From: Candidatus Bathyarchaeota archaeon
GTDB taxonomy: Archaea > Thermoproteota > Bathyarchaeia > TCS64
Length of the DNA stretch: 11,689 nucleotides
Direction: 5' to 3'
Assembly (NCBI GenBank): GCA_030601645.1
Contig: JAUWBQ010000039.1
Location: 1-11,689 of the forward strand
Every line of letters begins with the position of its first letter. Positions within the stretch are counted from its first letter, which is position 1. A program made the translations under genes and the position numbers. Under the pieces are notes generated by a model. The model had not been told where the DNA came from, made no database searches, and saw only the letters and a list, made by a program, of their open reading frames with translations. This document shows, one piece after another, positions 1-5,234 of the stretch.

Positions 1-448
1 TGTAGTCGTACATGCGGAGGATGATGTGGCCGTAGGCGGCGGCGTGGGCGACGTCGTCGGTGTAGATGGCCTTCACCTGGTAGGGGGGGTCGAAGGGGTC
101 GGGCTTCCGGATCACAACCTCGACGCCCTCGTCCCTGTAGGCTTTGGCCATGTTCTCGTGGTGGTCTATGAGCTCGTCGAGGTCGGGCTTGAAGGACATC
201 CTCCAGGCCGCCAGGGAGTCGCCGTGGGGCGGCCACGGTGTCGGCTTCCCCACCGTGAGGAACTCTTTCCCGGGGCGGTGGAGGAGCACCATCCTGAGCT
301 TGCCGATGGTGGTGTTCGCTCGCCACCTCCTGCCCCAGTACTTGGGCATTTCCTCCTCGAACTCGGAGAGGATCTGCGGGTGGTACGTCTTGTACATGTC
401 GTGTAGTTCTTCCGCTGGGTCCTTCTCCTTTCGTACAGCTCCCCTCAT
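1..448 (-). CDS. Amidinotransferase / arginine-deiminase-like protein, 5' part only (cut by window edge)
   Basis: The reading frame is open on the minus strand from an ATG at 448 to the window edge, giving the first 149 residues. Residues 46-65 (TTIGKLRMVLLHRPGKEF) and 126-145 (KAIYTDDVAHAAAYGHIIL) resemble the first strand and the Asp-containing strand of the guanidino-group-modifying superfamily: arginine deiminase, dimethylargininase and glycine amidinotransferase. D131/D132 would be the substrate-guanidinium Asp. The catalytic His and Cys would lie beyond the edge, so the reaction (deimination or amidino transfer) cannot be settled. An in-frame ATG at 472 would add eight residues, but it lies between the TATA box (481-489) and the predicted transcription start near 459, so I prefer 448. 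The gene has its own promoter and no operon partner is visible. Family call moderately sure; exact enzyme unknown. Confidence 0.65.
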   Translation of the reverse strand, partial: MRGAVRKEKDPAEELHDMYKTYHPQILSEFEEEMPKYWGRRWRANTTIGKLRMVLLHRPGKEFLTVGKPTPWPPHGDSLAAWRMSFKPDLDELIDHHENMAKAYRDEGVEVVIRKPDPFDPPYQVKAIYTDDVAHAAAYGHIILRMYDY

Positions 449-480
449 CACAATAACCACCCTACACTGCATGTTCAACG

Positions 481-489
481 TATAAAAAA
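481..489 (-). promoter_or_regulatory. TATA box of the amidinotransferase-like gene
   Basis: Read on the minus strand this is TTTTTTATA. Its centre is about 37 bp from the ATG at 448. Archaeal transcription usually starts about 26 bp after the box centre, so the leader would be about 11 nt and would include a GGTGG that could act as a weak Shine-Dalgarno site. Confidence 0.55.
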
Positions 490-495
490 CGTAGT

Positions 496-534
496 CGGCT
501 CATTTCCCGATCCCACATTGGATCGTAAGAGCCG
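496..534. repeat. Nested inverted repeat upstream of the amidinotransferase promoter
   Basis: The outer arms are CGGCTC (496-501) and GAGCCG (529-534). The inner arms are CGATCC (508-513) and GGATCG (520-525), with a 6-nt loop CACATT. An asymmetric internal loop (6 nt and 3 nt) separates the two stems. Both stems are perfect, giving 12 bp of pairing in 39 nt. It ends 7 bp from the TATA box of the minus-strand gene on its upstream side, where archaeal activators commonly bind. It could also be a structured RNA. No function can be assigned from sequence alone. Confidence 0.5.
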
Positions 535-684
535 TCGGATGACGGGCGTAGGAAACCCCCACACACAAATGGATTTCTAATCATCGAAGCAAGCACAATA
601 CGCAGGTAACGTCCTGATCGGGTGACACCGACTGCAAGGGTTAGAGATGAGAAGGTCGATGGGGTCCAATGGAGACGAGCCTCG
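535..684. other. Intergenic stretch without a recognised gene
   Basis: This belongs to the 269-bp gap between the start codons at 448 and 718. Beyond the palindrome and the two TATA boxes I see no tRNA, no convincing C/D-box RNA and no ORF with coding character. A short minus-strand reading frame at 577-765 overlaps the start of the next gene and does not look like a protein. Confidence 0.5.
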
Positions 685-690
685 TATAAT
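685..690 (+). promoter_or_regulatory. TATA box (TATAAT) of the 300-residue protein gene
   Basis: TATAAT is centred about 30 bp before the GTG at 718. Transcription would start near 713, giving a leader of about 5 nt or none. A G-rich segment at 703-709 (GGGGGTG) could serve as a Shine-Dalgarno site only if transcription starts further upstream. Confidence 0.5.
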
Positions 691-717
691 CGAGTCTTGG
701 GAGGGGGTGTGTGAGGA

Positions 718-1620
718 GTGAGCTCCTCCGACAGGCTGGACTTGGAAGCCCTGGCCTTCAGCCACGACGCCTCATCGGAGGGCCTCCCGCCGATAGACGA
801 GATCGTCTCCAGCCTCAGCCAGCTGCGGGGGGACCTGGGCCACCTATTCGACCTAAAATCCGATGAGGATCAGGTCGTCTCCAGCCTCTTCCTGGTGCTG
901 ATGAAGCTCACACAACTCTTGCAATGGGCCCCTGTGGAGCCCTCGATTCTGCCTGTCGAGCTGGGGGCAGTGGAAAGTGCCCACGTCACGCCCGAGGGCA
1001 CGCTGATATTTTTTCGCAATGACGGGGAGATCGGGACTCTCGATCTCTCGGAATTTGACAACAGGGATGTCTTGGTCGAGGTCGTGCGGGACCTCACGCC
1101 CAAACTGAAGGATATATTGGAGAACCCACCGAAAGTCGAAGAACCGGTGATCGAGGAGCCAGAGCCTGAACCTGAGCCGGTTCTGGAAGAACAGGTGACT
1201 GAAGAGGAAGCGGAGGCCGAGGAGCCCATCGTGGAGGAGCCTCCCATGATGGATGAGCCTGTCATAAAAAGGGAGCCGGAGGAGCAGATCGTCGAAGAGC
1301 CACCGGAGCCTCCGATCCCCGAGCTGCCCCCCGTGGAAAAAACGGTGGAGAGGCCTCCCGTTAAGAAGAAAAAACGCAAGCCTAAACTCAAGATGAAGAA
1401 ACCTAGGGCTCGAAAGGTCGACCTGTTGTGGGCCATCCTCAGGGGCCAGAGAGGGGACTCCCTCCAAGAGATACTGGAGTACAGGGCAAAGAGGGAGGAG
1501 GAAGAGAGGGAGCTATTGGATGACCTGAAGAAACATCAAGTTCTCAAACTGGAGGGACAAGACGGATTCGTTGACAGGCTGAAGAGGGTGTTCAAGAGGT
1601 CCCGAGAAAAGAAACAGTAA
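718..1620 (+). CDS. Unrecognised tripartite protein with acidic E/P-rich linker and Lys/Arg block
   Basis: I do not recognise this 300-residue protein. An in-frame TGA two codons upstream (712-714) makes GTG 718 the earliest possible start. Residues 1-135 look like a folded domain: helical around 25-70, then a likely beta hairpin at 86-110 (including EGTLIFFRNDGEIG), then a helix. Residues 137-214 are a low-complexity Glu/Pro linker in which IVEEPP occurs twice, at 171 and 191. Residues 216-233 hold 13 Lys/Arg in 18. Residues 234-300 are helical and charged, with a coiled-coil-like EEEERELLDDLKKH segment and a basic C-terminus. There is no signal peptide or membrane segment, so it should be cytoplasmic. 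The acidic linker followed by a basic block suggests binding to nucleic acid, ribosome or membrane surface, but that is inference. It sits alone between its own promoter and that of the next gene. Confidence 0.85.
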   Translation: MSSSDRLDLEALAFSHDASSEGLPPIDEIVSSLSQLRGDLGHLFDLKSDEDQVVSSLFLVLMKLTQLLQWAPVEPSILPVELGAVESAHVTPEGTLIFFRNDGEIGTLDLSEFDNRDVLVEVVRDLTPKLKDILENPPKVEEPVIEEPEPEPEPVLEEQVTEEEAEAEEPIVEEPPMMDEPVIKREPEEQIVEEPPEPPIPELPPVEKTVERPPVKKKKRKPKLKMKKPRARKVDLLWAILRGQRGDSLQEILEYRAKREEEERELLDDLKKHQVLKLEGQDGFVDRLKRVFKRSREKKQ

Positions 1621-1663
1621 GCCGTTCTTTGACCGGGATGAGGAGTCACCGTCCCTAAGGGGA

Positions 1664-1673
1664 GATATAAAAG
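1664..1673 (+). promoter_or_regulatory. TATA box of the MBL-fold hydrolase gene
   Basis: GATATAAAAG lies about 35 bp before the ATG at 1704, with purine-rich sequence just upstream (AGGGGA) in the BRE position. Transcription would start near 1695. This box is only 44 bp after the stop codon of the preceding gene, so the hydrolase can be transcribed independently. Confidence 0.6.
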
Positions 1674-1694
1674 GTTTGACCGCGATTAATTACC

Positions 1695-1699
1695 GGTGA
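1695..1699 (+). promoter_or_regulatory. Shine-Dalgarno site GGTGA for the MBL-fold gene
   Basis: GGTGA matches the archaeal anti-Shine-Dalgarno core and stands 4 nt before the ATG at 1704. It supports that start, although the predicted transcription start falls almost on it. Confidence 0.45.
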
Positions 1700-1703
1700 A
1701 ACC

Positions 1704-2339
1704 ATGAAGCTTGAATGGCTGGGACACGCCAGCTGGAAGGTCAAGGCGGGAGACAAGACCATATACATCGACCCCTATCAGGGGGACTACGACGAGGAGG
1801 CCGATCTTATACTCGCGACCCACTCCCATATGGATCACTGCGATCCGTCCAAGGTAAACGCGGTGAAGGGAGAAGACACGGTCGTCGTGGCGCCCGCCGA
1901 CTGCGCCGCGAAGATTGGAAGCCCCGTGAAGAGCCTCAAGCCCGGGGAGAAGGCGATATTCGGTGACATCGAGATCGAAGCGGTCGAGGCCTACAACGTG
2001 AAACGGTTCAGGTCGCCCGGGGTGCCTTTCCACCCGAAGGGGTTGGGCGTTGGCTACCTCGTGAGATATGGTGGGAAGACGCTATACCACGTGGGGGACT
2101 CTGAGTTCATCCCAGAGATGAAGGATGTGAAAGGCGTCGACCTGCTCCTCGTCCCCAACGGGGGCACGTATACTATGGATAATGAGGAAGCGGCAGAGGC
2201 CACCGTCGCCATCCACCCGAAGAAGGCGATTCCGATGCACACAAGGGAGTCTGACCCAGAGGAGTTCAAGGAAAAAGTGGAGTCCGCTTCCGATGTCCAG
2301 GTGGTCATCCTGAAGCCCGGGGATACCTTCAAGTTATAA
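1704..2339 (+). CDS. MBL-fold metal-dependent hydrolase, UPF0173/UlaG-like
   Basis: This 211-residue protein has the metallo-beta-lactamase fold signature THSHMDHCD, with H40, H42, D44 and H45 as metal ligands. Further candidate ligands are H110, H129 with D132 (YHVGDSEF) and H179 (PMHTRES). The opening MKLEWLGHASW is typical of the UPF0173/UlaG-like branch, whose members are usually a little over 220 residues. UlaG itself is an ascorbate-6-phosphate lactonase, but archaeal members of this branch mostly have no known substrate, so I do not assign one. The metal site looks complete, so it should be an active cytoplasmic hydrolase. It is a single-gene unit with its own TATA box and Shine-Dalgarno site, and is convergent with the M20 gene downstream. 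Family very sure; substrate unknown. Confidence 0.93.
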   Translation: MKLEWLGHASWKVKAGDKTIYIDPYQGDYDEEADLILATHSHMDHCDPSKVNAVKGEDTVVVAPADCAAKIGSPVKSLKPGEKAIFGDIEIEAVEAYNVKRFRSPGVPFHPKGLGVGYLVRYGGKTLYHVGDSEFIPEMKDVKGVDLLLVPNGGTYTMDNEEAAEATVAIHPKKAIPMHTRESDPEEFKEKVESASDVQVVILKPGDTFKL

Positions 2340-2343
2340 CCCT

Positions 2344-2398
2344 CCCCTTTTTCTCCAAAAAAGGAACTAGAATGCCGTGATTATTTTAAAAAAAGGGG
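2344..2398. terminator. Bidirectional terminator between convergent MBL and M20 genes
   Basis: CCCCTTTTT at 2344-2352 and AAAAAGGGG at 2390-2398 form a 9-bp inverted repeat around a 37-nt AT-rich loop. Read from either side the transcript meets a T-rich tract just after the stop codon: T5 for the plus-strand gene, T7 for the minus-strand gene. Archaeal termination depends chiefly on such T-tracts, so one element can serve both genes. Confidence 0.6.
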
Positions 2399-2407
2399 AA
2401 GGAAAGA

Positions 2408-3841
2408 TCAGGTTTTTTTGAGCCACTGGTCGAGCGGTGGCTTCGCGTCCGGTGGGACTGGGGATTTGTAGACTCTTCCCCTCTTCCTCCTTTCGAACTC
2501 TTCTTGGGCTTTCTTCACGAGTTCCGGCTTAGTGAGGAGGTCGAGGGCTGATGTGGCGATGACCTTGGATGCGAAGATGAGGGACTTGTGGCCGATGCTG
2601 GTTCCCGCTTGGGCTACGTTCTGCCATGAGTGGCCTGGGCCTCCCAGCACGTAGGTGGTCGTGCCGAACTCCATCGTGGGGGTCTGCCAGCTTACGTCCG
2701 AGACGTCCGTGGAGCCATGGCTCACCATTCCCTCAGACCAATCGTCGACTACGCTCCTGTCGATGAGCACATCCACTAGCTCCTCCCACCCCGGGCGCTT
2801 CGACTTCCACAGGGAGTCCCTCTTCTCCTCTATGGTGATGGACTTGGCGAGTTCCTTTGCGAACTCCATTTCCTCCTCGGTGTACTCCGGGGTACCGATC
2901 TCCATCATGTTGGCTGTTACGATCTCGCTCAGAGTCCGGTTGGGCATCTTGTTGTAGATGCCCTTGACGAACTCTACTTCCAGCCTCGTCTCGGTCATCA
3001 ATGCTGCTCCCTCGGCGATCTTGAGAACCCTCTCGTAGATGGGATCCAGTTGGTCCCTCTCAGGGGCCCTGATTAGATACCAGCTCCTGGCGTACCCGGG
3101 CACCACGTTGGGCTGGCCCCCGCCCTCCTCAATAACGTAGTGGATCCTGGCGTCCTGGATGACGTGCTCCCTGAGGAAGTTGACTCCCACGTTCATCAGC
3201 TCCACGGCATCCAATGCACTCCTCCCCTGCTCCGGGGAGCCCGCTGCATGGGAGGTCTTCCCGTGGAAGTGGAACTTCACCGCATTGTTCGCGTTGCTGC
3301 TCTGCAGCTTAGCCACATTCATGGAGCTGGGATGGTGGCTAAGACAGGCTTCTACGCCGTCGAAGACTCCCTCCCTGACCATCCAGACCTTGCCGCTGAG
3401 CATCTCCTCTGCGGGGCAGCCGAAGAACTTGATTGTCCCCGGGATGCCGGCTTTCTCCATGGCTACCTTTGCCCCCATTGCACCACCGAGGCCGGAGGTG
3501 CCATGGATGTTGTGGCCGCATCCATGACCCGGCGCCCCTTCCTCAAAGGGATCCTTATAGGGAACCTTTTTCTGGGAGAGGCCGGGGAGGGCATCGTACT
3601 CCCCCATGACTCCTACGATGGGCTTTCCGCTCCCCCAGGTGGCGACGAAGGCCGTCTGTATTCCGGCGACTCCCCGATCGACGTTGAAGCCGTGGCTCTC
3701 CAGCTCGTCTGCGAGCAGCTTGGCGGACTTGAACTCAACGAATCCCAGCTCGGCATACTCCCAGATCGCGTCGCTGATCTCGATTAGCCGGTCCTTGTTC
3801 TCCTCTATCCAACTGATGGCTACACGCTTGTTCTCTAACAT
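2408..3841 (-). CDS. M20-family amidohydrolase, AbgB-like (acyl-amino-acid / aminobenzoyl-glutamate hydrolase type)
   Basis: This 477-residue metallohydrolase carries the M20D/AbgB hallmarks in order: GEYDALPGLS (80-89), GHGCGHNIHG (105-114), the catalytic Glu pair in PAEEMLSG (143-150), SHHPS (168-172) and GKTSHAAG (194-201) in the dimerisation-domain region. A C-terminal segment has HGSTDVSDVSW (375-385) and GGPGHSWQ (400-407). The length matches AbgB (about 480) rather than the shorter (about 390-residue) hippurate-hydrolase group. Such enzymes cleave amide bonds of N-acyl or N-aroyl amino acids; AbgB splits p-aminobenzoyl-glutamate with AbgA. No AbgA or AbgT partner is in the window, so the substrate is open. 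No signal peptide is seen, so it should be cytoplasmic. It has its own promoter and an ATG start after a short leader. Family very sure; exact substrate not. Confidence 0.93.
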   Translation of the reverse strand: MLENKRVAISWIEENKDRLIEISDAIWEYAELGFVEFKSAKLLADELESHGFNVDRGVAGIQTAFVATWGSGKPIVGVMGEYDALPGLSQKKVPYKDPFEEGAPGHGCGHNIHGTSGLGGAMGAKVAMEKAGIPGTIKFFGCPAEEMLSGKVWMVREGVFDGVEACLSHHPSSMNVAKLQSSNANNAVKFHFHGKTSHAAGSPEQGRSALDAVELMNVGVNFLREHVIQDARIHYVIEEGGGQPNVVPGYARSWYLIRAPERDQLDPIYERVLKIAEGAALMTETRLEVEFVKGIYNKMPNRTLSEIVTANMMEIGTPEYTEEEMEFAKELAKSITIEEKRDSLWKSKRPGWEELVDVLIDRSVVDDWSEGMVSHGSTDVSDVSWQTPTMEFGTTTYVLGGPGHSWQNVAQAGTSIGHKSLIFASKVIATSALDLLTKPELVKKAQEEFERRKRGRVYKSPVPPDAKPPLDQWLKKT

Positions 3842-3870
3842 TTCGAGTCTAATCGACTATGTTGCTCTAC

Positions 3871-3879
3871 TATTTATTG
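3871..3879 (-). promoter_or_regulatory. TATA box of the M20 gene
   Basis: On the minus strand this reads CAATAAATA, centred about 34 bp before the ATG at 3841. The predicted leader is about 8 nt with no Shine-Dalgarno site. Another AT-rich segment at 3886-3897 could be an alternative box. Confidence 0.45.
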
Positions 3880-3907
3880 TATGATGAAATTTTACTTGAT
3901 TAACCGG

Positions 3908-4450
3908 CTAGGATTCAGGATTTTTGAGATATTTACTCAAAATTGAGCGTCTAACGACCCTGTAAGCCGGATAATAGGCCTCGCGGTAAGCTTCGGAGTG
4001 ATGGTGAGGCCGACCTCCCTTCTCCTTGAATTCCACGTCCAGCTCCTCGGTCTCCTTCTGATCGACTTGGACGGCGCCCGTTTCAGCGAGTTCCCGGAAT
4101 ACCGTCCAAGCCAAAAGGAATTCTTCGGGGGCACCCTCCCATTTGGCTGACTCCTTCATGGCCTCGAAGAGGCTGTCAAGTAGGAGGCCCCTCCTCAGGT
4201 AGGGTCTGAGGTTCAACCGCACCATGGAGCCATTGGCAGAGACATCCTCGATTAGGGGCTCCCACGGATGATCATTGATTTCGATCCTCCCTGCCTCCTC
4301 CTCTAGCCGCTCCCAGGCAGAATCGCTCATGATGTGCCCGACCCCGAAGACCCCTTGGTAGAGCAGCTTGTAAGCGTCCGTGGCCCTCATCAGGGGCCTC
4401 CGCGAGAAGTGCTCCTCGATGAGCGCCTCGACTCTCTCCCGGCTCGCCAT
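3908..4450 (-). CDS. Conserved uncharacterised protein
   Basis: This 180-residue soluble protein has no function I can name. The segment KLLYQGVFGVGHIMSD (28-43), then VRLNLRPYL (77-85), and HHHSEAYREAYYPAYRVV (149-166) recall, from memory, a family of uncharacterised bacterial proteins with the pattern YQ-EFG-GH, R-nL and HSe-Y-PaYRv. The spaced conserved His (H39, H149-H151), Arg and Tyr residues suggest an active or binding site, but that is inference. There is no signal peptide, membrane segment or known metal motif. The ATG at 4450 lies 28 bp from a TTATAA box, so the mRNA is probably leaderless. It lies between the Fe-S gene and the M20 gene on the same strand, but each has its own promoter, so co-function is not implied. 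Confidence 0.85.
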   Translation of the reverse strand: MASRERVEALIEEHFSRRPLMRATDAYKLLYQGVFGVGHIMSDSAWERLEEEAGRIEINDHPWEPLIEDVSANGSMVRLNLRPYLRRGLLLDSLFEAMKESAKWEGAPEEFLLAWTVFRELAETGAVQVDQKETEELDVEFKEKGGRPHHHSEAYREAYYPAYRVVRRSILSKYLKNPES

Positions 4451-4475
4451 CCCGGTGAAAATCGTTCGGGGACGG

Positions 4476-4481
4476 TTATAA
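4476..4481 (-). promoter_or_regulatory. TATA box (TTATAA) of the uncharacterised-protein gene
   Basis: TTATAA reads the same on both strands and is centred 28 bp before the ATG at 4450, so the transcript should begin at or next to the start codon. A GC-rich flank (GGCGCCCTTATAACC on the minus strand) makes the box stand out. Confidence 0.55.
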
Positions 4482-4505
4482 GGGCGCCGAGCCTACGTGG
4501 AAGCT

Positions 4506-4525
4506 CTATCTTTGGTCGAAGATAG
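4506..4525 (-). terminator. Hairpin just after the Fe-S gene stop codon
   Basis: CTATCTT (4506-4512) and AAGATAG (4519-4525) form a perfect 7-bp stem with a 6-nt loop. It begins 8 nt after the stop codon of the minus-strand Fe-S gene. AGCT at 4502-4505 and 4531-4534 could extend pairing. There is no T-tract on either side, so it may be an mRNA 3'-end stabiliser or pause site rather than a classical terminator. Confidence 0.4.
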
Positions 4526-4533
4526 GAGTTAGC

Positions 4534-5208
4534 TCAACTCCTCTTCTCCAGCGTAATGGCGTTGGCGGGGCATGTGCTCACGCAGAGGCCGCATCCAAAG
4601 CATTGATCTGGGTCATAGGCAATCTTACCGTCGACCATCTTCCTTGCACCAAAGTAGCAACGTTTCACGCAGATCCCACTATCCGTGCAGGCGTCCGTGT
4701 CCGTCACCGAGATCATCTCCGATCTCAGGACGTGTCTAGCTATCCCGAACCGGAGGAGGCCCGATAGGGTGTGGCAGCAGCAAGTGCAGCAGCTACAGAT
4801 GATCTTGGGGCGATCGTCTCCCTCCATGGTGTAGGCCATGTGGACCAGACCGGCCTCGTGGGAGATCCTCAGGGCGTCGAGGGCCTCCTCCAGGGTCACC
4901 CTCCTAGGGTTGTGCCTGCCACTCTCTAGTAATGACTTGCCTGCTTCGTCCAGGTTTATACAGGTCTCCAGTGGGGCGTCGCAGTTCCCCTTGTTGATCC
5001 GGCAGTCGCATCCCTGGATGGCGATTGTATCCGCCCCGCTGAGGATCTCCTCCATGCTGCCAAGATCCAGAATCCTATGCTCCGCCTTCACCTTGACGTC
5101 GACGGGGACGGTGACCGCATGGGTGATATCGGAGTAGATGTTCTCCAACTCCTCCGTGGTCCAGTCGTTCACGTACCGCTTACCCTGCATGCGATCTACC
5201 ATAACCAT
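4534..5208 (-). CDS. Cysteine-rich 4Fe-4S protein with C-terminal dicluster ferredoxin domain
   Basis: This 224-residue protein has three cysteine regions. The first is CDCR-x6-C-x6-C (C67, C69, C76, C83). The second is CSCCTCCC (138-145) with six cysteines in eight residues. The third is a C-terminal ferredoxin domain. Its second motif is canonical: CFGCGLCVSTCP (C203, C206, C209, C213). Its first motif is C174-x2-S177-x2-C180-x3-C184, in which Ser replaces the expected second Cys. Similar CxCR / CNCCxCCC / ferredoxin proteins occur in strict anaerobes as soluble electron carriers of unknown partner. It lacks membrane segments. Three in-frame ATGs (5208, 5202, 5190) are possible starts. It follows the MFS gene by 20 bp but also has an AT-rich box at the end of that gene. 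Fe-S binding sure; physiological partner unknown. Confidence 0.9.
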   Translation of the reverse strand: MVMVDRMQGKRYVNDWTTEELENIYSDITHAVTVPVDVKVKAEHRILDLGSMEEILSGADTIAIQGCDCRINKGNCDAPLETCINLDEAGKSLLESGRHNPRRVTLEEALDALRISHEAGLVHMAYTMEGDDRPKIICSCCTCCCHTLSGLLRFGIARHVLRSEMISVTDTDACTDSGICVKRCYFGARKMVDGKIAYDPDQCFGCGLCVSTCPANAITLEKRS

Positions 5209-5225
5209 CCCTCAAGGGGATTGGG

Positions 5226-5234
5226 AATTTATTT
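5226..5234 (-). promoter_or_regulatory. Possible TATA box of the Fe-S gene, overlapping the MFS gene end
   Basis: On the minus strand this reads AAATAAATT, centred about 22 bp before the ATG at 5208. It overlaps the stop codon of the MFS gene. It would put the transcription start at about 5204-5208, favouring one of the first three ATGs. It makes co-transcription with the MFS gene possible but not required. Confidence 0.4.

Noticed and set aside
26..485. Plus-strand reading frames opposite the amidinotransferase-like gene
   Set aside because: Their products are low-complexity, with skewed Val/Gly or Ser content, and the minus strand gives a recognisable protein with its own promoter.
538..720. 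Possible C/D-box guide RNA in the gap before the 300-residue protein gene
   Set aside because: Segments such as GGATGAC and AGATGAG only approximate a C box, and no correctly placed C'/D' and D boxes accompany them.
853..1467. Two long minus-strand frames opposite the E/P-rich protein gene
   Set aside because: They mirror the GAG/GAA/CCN-rich linker: one is Leu/Arg/Phe-rich, the other Ser/Gly/Thr-rich. The plus frame has a promoter, an upstream in-frame stop and sensible domain structure.
3140..3787. 215-codon plus-strand frame inside the M20 gene
   Set aside because: The minus-strand M20 protein has every family motif; this frame has none and is a by-product of GC-rich codon use.
2408..5208. 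M20, uncharacterised protein and Fe-S genes as one functional operon
   Set aside because: They share a strand, but gaps of 66-83 bp each contain a well-placed TATA box, and a hairpin follows the Fe-S gene, so independent transcription is more likely.
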